A stretch of 6,189 nucleotides of DNA from Streptosporangiaceae bacterium (GCA_030040815.1 JASHSZ010000004.1:1-6189); one strand, 5' to 3'; shown: positions 1 to 6,117, counted from the first letter of the stretch. Program-made: numbers and translations. The notes: generated by a model from the sequence alone, not told the origin.

Positions 1-513
1 GCGTGCACGGCGCAGGTGATCGACATGCAGGCCGAGCTGGACCTGATCTGGACGCACCTGCTGCCGGCGTTCCGTGACTCGAGGCCAGCCGCAGCGGCCG
101 AACACGAGCTCGCCGAGCGGCTCGCGCGGCTGTCGACCCCGACGGTCGCGGCCGCCGGACGCGGACCGGACCGGGCGGTCGAGCTGTCGCCCACGAGCAC
201 GGACGGGCCGTTCACCCGCCGGATAGACCGGGTTCGCATCGCGCCGCTACCCGGCGGGACCCGCCTGGTCCTGACGGTGCGCGGCCGGGAGCACGGATTC
301 GATGTGCAGAACGGCCAGTGGCATGACGGCGAGCTGCCCGGCTTGCACTCCCCGTTCCCTGCGGTATCGGTGTCCGCCGCCTGGGTGAGCGACGACGAGT
401 ATCACGCTGACATCGTGTCGCGCCGGACGCCGCACCGGCTTCAGCTGCGGGCCCGGCTTCGCCCTCAGCGGACGCTATCGGTCGGGTGGCTGGCACCGCC
501 GCTCGCGCTATAG
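1..513 (+). CDS. Serine hydrolase (class C beta-lactamase/esterase-like), C-terminal part
   Basis: This is the 3' end of a gene that enters from the left edge. The frame is open from base 1 and stops with TAG at 511-513, leaving about 170 codons. GTG (16) and ATG (25) are internal codons, not convincing starts. The catalytic SxxK and YxN motifs of the family would lie upstream of the window. What remains resembles the C-terminal region that follows the beta-lactamase fold in many actinobacterial serine hydrolases. It has a DLIWTHLLPAF segment, then a Leu/Ala-rich LAERLARL helix. A beta-rich tail follows, with the pattern GQWHDGELP, then SVSAAWVSDDEYHADIV, then TPHRLQLRARL. I recognise this from family knowledge, not from a search. 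The substrate cannot be told, and such proteins are often esterases or peptidases rather than resistance enzymes. The gene converges with the membrane-protein gene that ends at 610. Confidence 0.7.
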   Translation, partial: ACTAQVIDMQAELDLIWTHLLPAFRDSRPAAAAEHELAERLARLSTPTVAAAGRGPDRAVELSPTSTDGPFTRRIDRVRIAPLPGGTRLVLTVRGREHGFDVQNGQWHDGELPGLHSPFPAVSVSAAWVSDDEYHADIVSRRTPHRLQLRARLRPQRTLSVGWLAPPLAL

Positions 514-570
514 CCGGCGTCGCGCGCGGCGGATCGTGTCTGACCCGTGCAATGCAGGTCGCCAGGACTT

Positions 571-598
571 CACGTCCCATGACACTAGGGACATCGTG
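571..598. terminator. Possible hairpin terminator between convergent genes
   Basis: CACGTCCC (571-578) faces GGGAC (588-592) and GTG (596-598). This gives an eight-pair stem interrupted by a three-base bulge, with a nine-base loop. It lies 58 bases after the serine hydrolase stop and just past the stop of the opposing gene, where a bidirectional terminator would be expected. There is no T-tract, so the call is weak. The rest of 514-609 shows no gene and no tRNA-like fold. Confidence 0.25.
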
Positions 599-609
599 CC
601 GAGCAGTGG

Positions 610-1245
610 TCAGGGACCCTTGCCCTCGGTGTCGGCAGGTACCGCTCGTTGGTCTCTGGCACGGCGTAGCGAGCGCCGAAATCGTCGCGACCCGAGCCAT
701 TGCGTCAGCATCCAGCCGAGCGCAGCGCCGGCGAGCGCCGAGCCGAACGTCAGCACAGTTGGCCCTTCCAGCTCTAATACATCCGCAGAACCCAGGTCTT
801 GCTTTGACCTGAGCTCGTCGTTAATCAACGTCTCGGGCGTGTTCGGGCTGATGTTGGCGGCATTGATCTCGCACCTCAAGGTCGCTTCGGGTGCTGCACC
901 CCGGCAGCGTGCGGCCTCCGAGTGGACCGCACGTTCTAGCTGGTTGGAGAGGCTGGCCGCCTGCGCCTCGAGTCGGCTGGCTGCACCTGCCTCGGTCGAG
1001 ACGGCAAGCCCTCGGAGGATTCCGACGAGCACAAGGAGCGCAGAGACGACGAGCACGAGGGTTGCCCATATCCAGGCGCGCCGCGGCCCTCGAGCCTGCC
1101 TGCGGTCGTCTTCCAGCTCACCCTTAATGCCGGCTACATCCTTCTGCAAGCTGTCGAGCTTGGTGGTCACATCGGCCCGCCAGCTCGGTTCGGCCGCGTC
1201 GGTTAAGGGACTGGCCGGGGATTCGGGGTTCTGCTGCACGGTCAT
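610..1245 (-). CDS. Hypothetical two-helix membrane protein with coiled coil
   Basis: Not recognised as a named family. The 211-residue product begins at ATG 1245. An in-frame GTG at 1260 would add five residues (numbering below uses that longer form), and neither start has a clear ribosome binding site. A heptad-like helix (about 32-52, TTKLDSLQKDVAGIKGEL) is followed by a basic stretch (RRQARGPRR) and transmembrane helix 1 (about 62-83). A second helical segment follows (about 93-113). A loop carries two cysteines, C119 and C130, and transmembrane helix 2 spans about 166-189. The tail is strongly basic (SRRFRRSLRRARDQR). By the positive-inside rule both ends should be cytoplasmic. The loop of about 80 residues would then lie outside, where C119 and C130 could form a disulfide. 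GC-rich third positions support it as a real gene. It follows the gene at 1347-1826 on the same strand after about 100 bases, so co-transcription is possible but unproven. No function is assigned. Confidence 0.72.
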   Translation of the reverse strand: MTVQQNPESPASPLTDAAEPSWRADVTTKLDSLQKDVAGIKGELEDDRRQARGPRRAWIWATLVLVVSALLVLVGILRGLAVSTEAGAASRLEAQAASLSNQLERAVHSEAARCRGAAPEATLRCEINAANISPNTPETLINDELRSKQDLGSADVLELEGPTVLTFGSALAGAALGWMLTQWLGSRRFRRSLRRARDQRAVPADTEGKGP

Positions 1246-1267
1246 GGTCTGTAGACGCACACGACGC

Positions 1268-1281
1268 GGTCAGGGATGACC
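1268..1281. promoter_or_regulatory. Short dyad upstream of the membrane-protein gene
   Basis: GGTCA-GGGA-TGACC is a perfect inverted repeat with five-base arms and a four-base centre. It sits 22 bases upstream of the ATG at 1245 on the - strand. The position fits an operator or a small leader hairpin. Arms this short also arise by chance in GC-rich DNA. No convincing -35/-10 pair is visible beside it. Confidence 0.2.
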
Positions 1282-1346
1282 CTCGTGCTACACGGCGATC
1301 CCCACTGTGGCGTGTCCAGTCCCCTGCTGGCGCAGCCGAGCACGGG

Positions 1347-1826
1347 TCAGACCAGCTCGTTCCAGAGATCGTGATCGTCGTGGAGCAGCACGACCTCGTC
1401 CAGTTCGACCTCGGCCTGCTCCGCGCTCACCGCGACGGCGCCAGCGAGCCACCAGTCGGCGCCGGGCAGACCAGCGGACAGGTAGGCCCGCGTCCCGGGC
1501 TGTCGCGGCTGCCGGGGACGGCGAGGTTGCGCGAGGACCTCGCCATGCGCCGGCTCCCACATCCGGATCAGGCCGGCCTCCTCGCCGAGCACGACGGCGT
1601 CATACCAGCGCCAGATCACCACCGCCGAGCCGGACGGCGCGGTCGCGACGGCTACCAAGTGACCAGGTAACACCCGTTGCGTCCGTGGCGTCGGGAACTG
1701 CCTGGCAAACCCAACAGACTCTGGCTGTCCCGCACTGAAGATCTCGCACGTGTCCTCCTGGACACGCAGCACGATGCCCCGCCGAAGCCGTCTGGCAGCG
1801 AGGTCATGGTTCATGCCCGCACTCAT
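1347..1826 (-). CDS. Conserved-looking hypothetical protein, 159 aa
   Basis: I cannot name a function. The frame runs from ATG 1826 to TGA 1347, and a second ATG at 1814 (M5) is an alternative start. Upstream of 1826 there is only a weak G-rich stretch as ribosome binding site. The protein is soluble, with no signal peptide or membrane helix, and probably mostly beta-strand. Motifs that look family-defining are RRGIVLRV (15-22), VVIWRWYDAVVLG (69-81), RMWEPAHGE (88-96) and YLSAGLPGADWWLAGAV (115-131). The C-terminus is acidic (ELDEVVLLHDDHDLW). I have the impression of similar uncharacterised actinobacterial proteins, but that is memory, not a search. A Pro/Arg-rich linker (about 101-110) separates the two halves. 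Codon use is strongly GC3-biased, supporting a real gene over the open frames on the opposite strand. It follows the amidohydrolase by 72 bases on the same strand. That gap shows no clear terminator or promoter, so read-through is plausible. Confidence 0.75.
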   Translation of the reverse strand: MSAGMNHDLAARRLRRGIVLRVQEDTCEIFSAGQPESVGFARQFPTPRTQRVLPGHLVAVATAPSGSAVVIWRWYDAVVLGEEAGLIRMWEPAHGEVLAQPRRPRQPRQPGTRAYLSAGLPGADWWLAGAVAVSAEQAEVELDEVVLLHDDHDLWNELV

Positions 1827-1898
1827 AATGGCCCCAGTGTTCCGTGGCCGGGCACGCCTTGGCGAACGGATTTGACGACAGGCTGGCGGCCTCGGCGG

Positions 1899-3380
1899 CT
1901 ATCGCGCGGACGCGCGCACCGGCTGGCCGGGCAGCACCGCGGTCACGATCGCCCCGTCACGTACCAGCAGATCGCCGTTCACCAGCACGTGCCTGATGCC
2001 GGCCGCGGGCCGGGTGCTGTCGGCGTAGGTCGCCTGGTCGGTCACGGCCGCCGGGTCGAACACCACGATGTCAGCGTCGCAGCCTGCCCGGACGCGGCCC
2101 TTGCGCCGCATGGCGGGCACGCGGGCCTCGAGCAGCTGAGCTGGCAGCAGACTGCAGCGCCGCAGCGTCTCGGTGAGGCCGAGCGGCCCGTCATCGGCGC
2201 CCAGCATCCGCAGCGCGCGTGAGTACGTGCCTGCCGTGCGCGGGTGCGTGATCGCGCCGTCCGGCAGCGGCCAGGTCATCTGGTCGGGAACGGGGCCGGA
2301 CCACGTCAGCGGCATCGCATCGCTGGCCACGACGGCGTCAGGGAAGACCAGCGACCGGAGCATCACGGTTCTGTCGGCCGGGTCGTCCTCGTGGAGGTGC
2401 CTGATGATGGCCAGGCCGCCAGGATCTTCGGAGCGCAGCTGTCGCAGTCGTTCCTCGGTTCCGATCTGCTCGCCGGTGGGCGCGTAGGTGAGATCGGACG
2501 GCGTGAGGCCGCGCTCGGGCAGCCGCTCGGGCGCGAGGAAGGCCGCGCCGATGCCCGTCATCCCCGCGCCGTACGGGTAGGCCTCGGTCGTCACCCGCGA
2601 ACCGGCTGCCTGCGCGCGTCCGACGACGTCGAGCACCCGGTCGACGTGCCGCACCGACGTGCTGTTGACGTGGCAGTAGTGCATGTGCGCGCCGGTCTCG
2701 GCGGCTGCGCGGACGATCTCCTCTGCGCCGTCGATGAGGGTGGTAGGGACCACCTCGATCAGGTCGCGGGCGTGCGTGAACGTGGGCGCGCCGGCCTCCG
2801 CGGCCAGCCGCGCGACGCGCAGGTACTCGTCCGGTTCGGCGCCCGGCGCGTACCCGACGAGCATCCCGATGCCGAGCGCCCCGTCGGCCAGGTCTGCTGA
2901 CAGCCTGTCGAGAATCAGGCTGATCTGGGCTGGTGTGGCCGGCCTCTGCCAGGCCGGATTTGCCATGTTGGCCAGGATGGTGCCGAGGCCGTCGGCGTCC
3001 GGATCGATCCCGCCGACCGCCTCCATCCGCGCCAGCGCCCAGGACGCGGCGAACCCGTAGTTGATCGGCCGGCCTTCGGCCGCTGCCAGCCGGTAGGCGG
3101 GCTCAACCGGCGTCACGCCTGCCTCCAGCTCCAGGGCCGTGGTGACGCCGTCGAGGGCCCGCAGCCGCATGCCCGCGATGTCCGGGACGTGACTGTGCAT
3201 GTCGACGAACCCGGCCGTAACCACGTGACCCGTGACGTCGAGATCGACCGGGCCCGGGGCCAGCCCGTTCCCTATCTGGGCGATCTGGCCCTGCGACACC
3301 GCGACGTCCGTGACGGTGTCAAGACCGGACTCGGGGTCGATCACCCGGCCACCGCGCAGCACGAGGTCGTAACGGATCAC
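1899..3380 (-). CDS. Amidohydrolase family protein, N-acyl-D-amino-acid (D-glutamate) deacylase-like
   Basis: The 493-residue product has the length and layout of the cytoplasmic D-aminoacylase family, zinc enzymes that hydrolyse N-acyl-D-amino acids to a fatty/acetic acid and the D-amino acid. An N-terminal beta-sandwich segment (YDLVLRGGRVIDPESG) leads to the metal motif GFVDMHSH (H62, H64). Probable further ligands are H203 (FTHARD) and H237 (HYCHVNSTS). YPYGAG (268-273), the candidate catalytic D354 (VVASDAMPLTW) and HPRTAGTYSR (379-388) are family hallmarks. The C-terminal domain shows the usual GRVRAGCDADIVVFDP pattern. At the position of the zinc-binding Cys of classical D-aminoacylase it has ALELEAG (E86, A87), a sequence I associate with proteins annotated as D-glutamate deacylase; the substrate is inferred. 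The GTG start at 3380 has GGAG four bases upstream. The open frame continues to 3947, but only as antisense to the neighbouring oxidase gene. It is divergent from that oxidase, and its promoter should lie in 3381-3542. Confidence 0.85.
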   Translation of the reverse strand: MIRYDLVLRGGRVIDPESGLDTVTDVAVSQGQIAQIGNGLAPGPVDLDVTGHVVTAGFVDMHSHVPDIAGMRLRALDGVTTALELEAGVTPVEPAYRLAAAEGRPINYGFAASWALARMEAVGGIDPDADGLGTILANMANPAWQRPATPAQISLILDRLSADLADGALGIGMLVGYAPGAEPDEYLRVARLAAEAGAPTFTHARDLIEVVPTTLIDGAEEIVRAAAETGAHMHYCHVNSTSVRHVDRVLDVVGRAQAAGSRVTTEAYPYGAGMTGIGAAFLAPERLPERGLTPSDLTYAPTGEQIGTEERLRQLRSEDPGGLAIIRHLHEDDPADRTVMLRSLVFPDAVVASDAMPLTWSGPVPDQMTWPLPDGAITHPRTAGTYSRALRMLGADDGPLGLTETLRRCSLLPAQLLEARVPAMRRKGRVRAGCDADIVVFDPAAVTDQATYADSTRPAAGIRHVLVNGDLLVRDGAIVTAVLPGQPVRASAR

Positions 3381-3416
3381 AGCGCTCCAGTGGTCGGAGT
3401 TTCGGGCCGGATTGGC

Positions 3417-3422
3417 AGCATA
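3417..3422 (-). promoter_or_regulatory. Possible -10 element for the amidohydrolase gene
   Basis: On the - strand this reads TATGCT, four of six to the vegetative -10 consensus. It would place the transcript start about 30 bases before the GTG at 3380. No good -35 hexamer lies 16-18 bases upstream, so an activator-dependent or alternative sigma promoter is equally possible. Confidence 0.22.
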
Positions 3423-3433
3423 ACGGGTTCGCA

Positions 3434-3460
3434 GGCGGCTGCCCGCACCGGTCAGCCGCC
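3434..3460. promoter_or_regulatory. Dyad in the divergent intergenic region, candidate operator
   Basis: GGCGGCTG (3434-3441) and CAGCCGCC (3453-3460) are perfect eight-base inverted arms around an 11-base centre that itself holds ACCGGT. The dyad sits between the two divergent start codons, 54 bases from the GTG at 3380 and 83 from the ATG at 3543. One bound regulator could therefore control both genes. No regulator gene is adjacent in the window. The arms are pure GC-rich sequence, so chance occurrence is not excluded. Confidence 0.3.
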
Positions 3461-3530
3461 GCCCGAAGGGTGCCGGAAGCTGACGCCGGGTATCCGCGTT
3501 CTTCCCAAACGCCCTCAGCAGCACCCGACC

Positions 3531-3537
3531 GGGAGGT
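3531..3537 (+). promoter_or_regulatory. Strong ribosome binding site of the alpha-hydroxy-acid oxidase gene
   Basis: GGGAGGT lies five bases before ATG 3543 and is the best Shine-Dalgarno match in the window. It fixes that start codon and argues that this gene is well translated. Confidence 0.75.
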
Positions 3538-3542
3538 AAGAC

Positions 3543-4757
3543 ATGCCGCTCAACAAGTTCCAACGGGCTCGGCTCGCGAGGGTTCTCAACTACCAGGACG
3601 CACGGCGCTTTGCGAAAAGGACGCTGCCCCGCGCCGTCTTCGACTACGTCGACGGCGGCACCGAGGACGAGGTGACGATGCGCCGCAATACCGAGGCCTT
3701 CCGGGACCTGCGCTTCCGTCCCCGCATGGGCACCTGGGTCGAGGAGCCCCAGCTGTCGACGACCCTGTTCGGGCAGCGCGTCTCCGTCCCGGTGCTCGCC
3801 GCGCCCTGCGGGGGCCTGCGGCTGATCCATCCCGAGGCCGACATCGGCGTGGCGCGCGCGGCCGCGGCAGCAGGCACGCTTCACGTCGTCAGCTCGGCGT
3901 CGGGCTTTTCGCTGGAGCAGATCGCCGAGAGCTCGCCGGACCGCCATTGGTTCCAGCTGTACCGATACATGGGCCGTGCTGGCATGGAGAACCTCGTGCT
4001 CCGCGCGAAAGCGGCCCGGTACAAGGCCATCGTCGTGACCGTCGATACGCAGGTGGGATCAAAGCGCGAGCGGAACTGGCGCAACGGATTCAGCTATTCG
4101 ATGCGCGTCAACGCCGCGAACGCTCTCAAGCTCAGTCCGCAGCTGGCGCCGCGGCCGTTCTGGCTTGCCCGCTACGTCCGCGACGGGATGCCGTTTCAGC
4201 TGGCGAACACCGCGGGCATGACGCATGGCGGCCCGGCGCTCGCGCTGCCGGAGATGGCCCGCACCGAGTCGAACTCGCCGACCTGGGAGGACATTGCCTG
4301 GGTGCGCGAGAACTTCGACGGCCCGATGCTCGTCAAGGGAGTACTCACGGCCGAGGACGCCCGAAAAGCGTACGAACTTGGCTGCGAGGGCGTCGTGGTT
4401 TCTAACCACGGCGGCCGCCAGCTCGAGGGCGCGCCTGCGACCATCGAGGTGCTGCCCGAGATCGTCGCGGCCGTCGGCGACAAGATGGAGATCCTGCTCG
4501 ACGGCGGCGTGCGGCGCGGCAGTGACGTGCTCAGGGCGCTGGCCCTCGGCGCGAAGGCGGTGCTGATCGGGCGCCCGTACGTGTGGGGCCTCGCACTCGG
4601 CGGTCAGGACGGCGTCGCGTACATGCTGGAGATGCTGCGCACCGAGATGAAGAGCTCGATGCAGCTCATGGGCTGCTCATCCGTTCACGACCTAGACCGT
4701 AGCTGGCTCATGCCTGCACCCGATGGCTCGAGTACGCTCAGCAGTCGCCCCCGCTGA
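3543..4757 (+). CDS. FMN-dependent alpha-hydroxy-acid oxidase/dehydrogenase (L-lactate dehydrogenase/glycolate oxidase family)
   Basis: This cytoplasmic TIM-barrel flavoenzyme oxidises L-2-hydroxy acids to 2-oxo acids using FMN, passing electrons to oxygen or the respiratory chain. The 404 residues match the family length. Matching to spinach glycolate oxidase gives the active-site set: Y35 (FDYVDGG, for Y24), Y140 (WFQLYRY, for Y129), D168 (VTVDT, for D157), K265 (VKGV, for K230, FMN), H289 as catalytic base and R292 binding the carboxylate (SNHGGRQ, for H254 and R257). The FMN-phosphate signatures LLDGGVRRGSDV (318-329) and IGRP (342-345) are intact. The VDT loop reads VDTQVGSKRERNWRNGF, where relatives have a pattern like VDTPVLGRRERDLRNGF, a small departure that keeps the basic residues. 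The C-terminal tail (PAPDGSSTLSSRPR) is unremarkable. The start follows a strong ribosome binding site. Substrate cannot be read from sequence: L-lactate, glycolate, mandelate or another 2-hydroxy acid are all possible. MftD of mycofactocin clusters is a relative, but no mycofactocin gene is present here. Confidence 0.9.
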   Translation: MPLNKFQRARLARVLNYQDARRFAKRTLPRAVFDYVDGGTEDEVTMRRNTEAFRDLRFRPRMGTWVEEPQLSTTLFGQRVSVPVLAAPCGGLRLIHPEADIGVARAAAAAGTLHVVSSASGFSLEQIAESSPDRHWFQLYRYMGRAGMENLVLRAKAARYKAIVVTVDTQVGSKRERNWRNGFSYSMRVNAANALKLSPQLAPRPFWLARYVRDGMPFQLANTAGMTHGGPALALPEMARTESNSPTWEDIAWVRENFDGPMLVKGVLTAEDARKAYELGCEGVVVSNHGGRQLEGAPATIEVLPEIVAAVGDKMEILLDGGVRRGSDVLRALALGAKAVLIGRPYVWGLALGGQDGVAYMLEMLRTEMKSSMQLMGCSSVHDLDRSWLMPAPDGSSTLSSRPR

Positions 4758-4771
4758 GAACCTTGATCCGG

Positions 4772-4885
4772 TCAGCGGCCGCGGGCGGCCGCCGTGCCGC
4801 CAAGGACACGATTGCCAACGATCGCCTGCAGTGCGGCGACGTGCCCGTGGTACGCGGCCCGACCGGCTGCGGTCAGCGAGAGGCT
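4772..4885 (-). pseudogene. Probable C-terminal remnant of a winged-helix (MarR-like) regulator
   Basis: On the - strand the frame ending with TGA at 4772 encodes RSLSLTAAGRAAYHGHVA followed by ALQAIVG. This closely resembles the wing and last helix (xLTxAGRAAYxxHVAALxAIV) of small actinobacterial winged-helix regulators. Upstream the frame has no start and no DNA-binding helices before it runs into the R2lox gene, which ends at 4966. In another frame the bases just upstream (about 4886-4920) read AFGRARGRLP, which could be a frame-shifted trace of the preceding wing strand. A whole regulator of about 100 residues cannot fit in the 190 bases available, so I read this as a broken leftover. The match is short and from memory of the family, so chance similarity remains possible. 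Confidence 0.4.
4775..4792. terminator. GC hairpin after the hydroxy-acid oxidase gene
   Basis: Two copies of the self-complementary octamer GCGGCCGC (4775-4782 and 4785-4792) are separated by GG, starting 18 bases past the oxidase stop. They can form a compact hairpin of about six GC pairs. No T-run follows, which is common in actinomycete terminators, but function is unproven. Confidence 0.3.
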
Positions 4886-4896
4886 GCGCGGGGGAG

Positions 4897-4916
4897 TCGG
4901 CCGCGCGCACGGCCGA
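4897..4916. terminator. Perfect 7-bp GC hairpin after the R2lox gene
   Basis: TCGGCCG (4897-4903) and CGGCCGA (4910-4916) enclose a six-base loop, centred about 60 bases past the R2lox stop at 4966. It is the cleanest hairpin in the convergent gap and could end the R2lox transcript. It lacks a T-tract. Confidence 0.35.
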
Positions 4917-4965
4917 ATGCGGCAAGCGCGCAGCGCCGAAGGCCACCGTGGGTAGCGGGGGGAGC

Positions 4966-5925
4966 TCAGACGACGTGCTGGAGTTCCTCGGGCTCGAACG
5001 TCTCGACCTCGCTGGCATTCACCTCCTCGAGGTTCATCGTGCGGGCCACGGCCAGCGCCTCGAGCCTGCGCTTGATTAGTCCCTGCTGGTAGTCGTCGTC
5101 GAAACCGAGAGCCGCGCGCCGCTCCCGCATCTCCGGGTCCGCGGCCCCGTAGCCCCCGCCGAAGCCCGCGGTGAGTTTCGCCCAGCGCTGCTCGACCCAC
5201 TCCCACAGCTCAGGGTTCGCCGCGATGATCTGCCGGCCGAGATACGTGCCATAGGCGATGTGACGCCGCTCGTCGCGCTGCGTCAGCTTGATGCCAGCCT
5301 CCAGGCCGGGGAGCTTGCCGAGGGCTCGGAATACCTGCTCCCAGCGCCGGTACCCGGCGATCGCCGCGACACCCTCCGTGAGCTGGTTGTAGATGAGGGT
5401 CGCGTCCAGGATCGCCTTGGGCGACCTGTCCGTGTCGAGCCTGCGCATCACCCTGGTGAGGGCGCCGTCAAACAGTCCGGGGCGGTCGCCCTGTCCGAGC
5501 GCGGCCTGCCGGGCCCGGACGAGGTCGTCGAGCGACGCCGGGTCGAGGCCGACGGCGTCGAACCACCGGCGGAACATGTCGGTGTGCTTGGCTTCCTCCA
5601 TCGCGAACATCGACAGGTACATCGTGTCCTCAAGGCGGCCCAGGTCAGACATGCAGCGCAGCAGCGGGACGATGTCGAGCGTGACGGCTTCCTCGCCGAC
5701 CATGAAACCGCGGGCGGACAGGGCAACGATTGTCCGCTCGTCGTCAGACATGGCCTGCCAGTCGATGGCGTCCTGCGCGAAGTCGAGATCGGCCGGGTCC
5801 CAGAAGAGCTTCTTGGACTTCTCCCACAGCTTCCACGGCACCGAGTCGTAGTCAAGGCCGCGCGTCGACCGGTAGCGGCTGATCTGCGTCTCCTGGATCT
5901 TGCCGGCTGCCACAGGCTCGGTCAT
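4966..5925 (-). CDS. R2-like ligand-binding oxidase (R2lox), Mn/Fe ferritin-like protein
   Basis: The 319-residue protein belongs to the ferritin-like branch related to ribonucleotide reductase R2 and matches R2lox, such as M. tuberculosis Rv0233 (314 aa). R2lox assembles a Mn/Fe centre that activates oxygen, holds a long-chain fatty-acid-like ligand and makes a Tyr-Val ether cross-link. Its natural substrate is unknown. All six ligands are visible: E78 (GEEAVTLDI), E111 and H114 (MEEAKHT), E184 (IYNQLTEG), E219 and H222 (DERRHIAYGT). The cross-link pair is V81 and Y179, spaced from the ligands as in characterised members. This, and the lack of any RNR large-subunit gene nearby, argues against a true R2 subunit. 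It is soluble and cytoplasmic, with WDPADLDF (42-49) typical of the subgroup. ATG 5925 is preceded by a purine-rich GGAAGGGAAAG, a good ribosome binding site. It is transcribed alone, convergent with the hydroxy-acid oxidase, from a promoter region rich in palindromes. Database names may say 'ribonucleotide-diphosphate reductase beta subunit', which would mislead. Confidence 0.92.
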   Translation of the reverse strand: MTEPVAAGKIQETQISRYRSTRGLDYDSVPWKLWEKSKKLFWDPADLDFAQDAIDWQAMSDDERTIVALSARGFMVGEEAVTLDIVPLLRCMSDLGRLEDTMYLSMFAMEEAKHTDMFRRWFDAVGLDPASLDDLVRARQAALGQGDRPGLFDGALTRVMRRLDTDRSPKAILDATLIYNQLTEGVAAIAGYRRWEQVFRALGKLPGLEAGIKLTQRDERRHIAYGTYLGRQIIAANPELWEWVEQRWAKLTAGFGGGYGAADPEMRERRAALGFDDDYQQGLIKRRLEALAVARTMNLEEVNASEVETFEPEELQHVV

Positions 5926-6030
5926 CGCTTTCCCTTCCAGCTGGCCGGGCGGTGCGCTGGGCCATGGGCATCAGCCCGCGACCTCGCGGCGCAGCACGCA
6001 CACCGGCAGTCGCACCGCCGCACAGGACGA

Positions 6031-6042
6031 AATTCTAGAATT
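6031..6042. promoter_or_regulatory. Perfect 12-bp palindrome overlapping the R2lox -10 box
   Basis: AATTCTAGAATT is fully self-complementary and markedly A/T-rich against its GC-rich surroundings. It contains the - strand hexamer TAGAAT used as the -10 element below. A dimeric repressor bound here would block RNA polymerase directly. The same palindrome also offers a TAGAAT on the + strand, but no -35 stands upstream on that side. Confidence 0.45.
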
Positions 6043-6060
6043 CAGGCTCATCCTCAGCAA
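6032..6060 (-). promoter_or_regulatory. Predicted promoter of the R2lox gene
   Basis: On the - strand TTGCTG (6060-6055) and TAGAAT (6037-6032) are separated by exactly 17 bases. The -10 matches five of six to the vegetative consensus and the -35 matches its TTG core. Transcription would start near 6025, giving a leader of about 100 bases before ATG 5925. That leader contains a short dyad, CCGCGA-CC-TCGCGG (5976-5989). Confidence 0.45.
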
Positions 6061-6117
6061 GACGCCTGCAACCGCTGCCGGGCCGGGCGGCAAACTCTGC
6101 TCTTGCGCAGTCACCGG

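Noticed and set aside
571..598. Insertion-sequence end
   Set aside because: The GTCCC/GGGAC pair vaguely recalls transposon termini, but no partner end, target duplication or transposase is present.
536..1279. + strand open frame of 247 codons over the membrane-protein gene
   Set aside because: Ser/Arg/Ala-rich composition without motifs. The - strand frame has coherent membrane helices and topology.
1307..1738. + strand open frame of 143 codons
   Set aside because: Very Arg/Pro/Ser-rich composition, typical of the antisense of GC-rich coding sequence. The - strand frame at 1347-1826 has balanced composition and motif-like blocks.
3381..3947. N-terminal extension of the amidohydrolase frame by 189 residues
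   Set aside because: It is antisense to the clearly real hydroxy-acid oxidase, is low-complexity Arg-rich sequence, and lies before the family's canonical N-terminus. The GTG at 3380 has a ribosome binding site.
3470..4405. + strand open frame of 311 codons in another phase of the oxidase gene
   Set aside because: Arg-rich out-of-frame shadow of a gene whose active-site residues are all intact.
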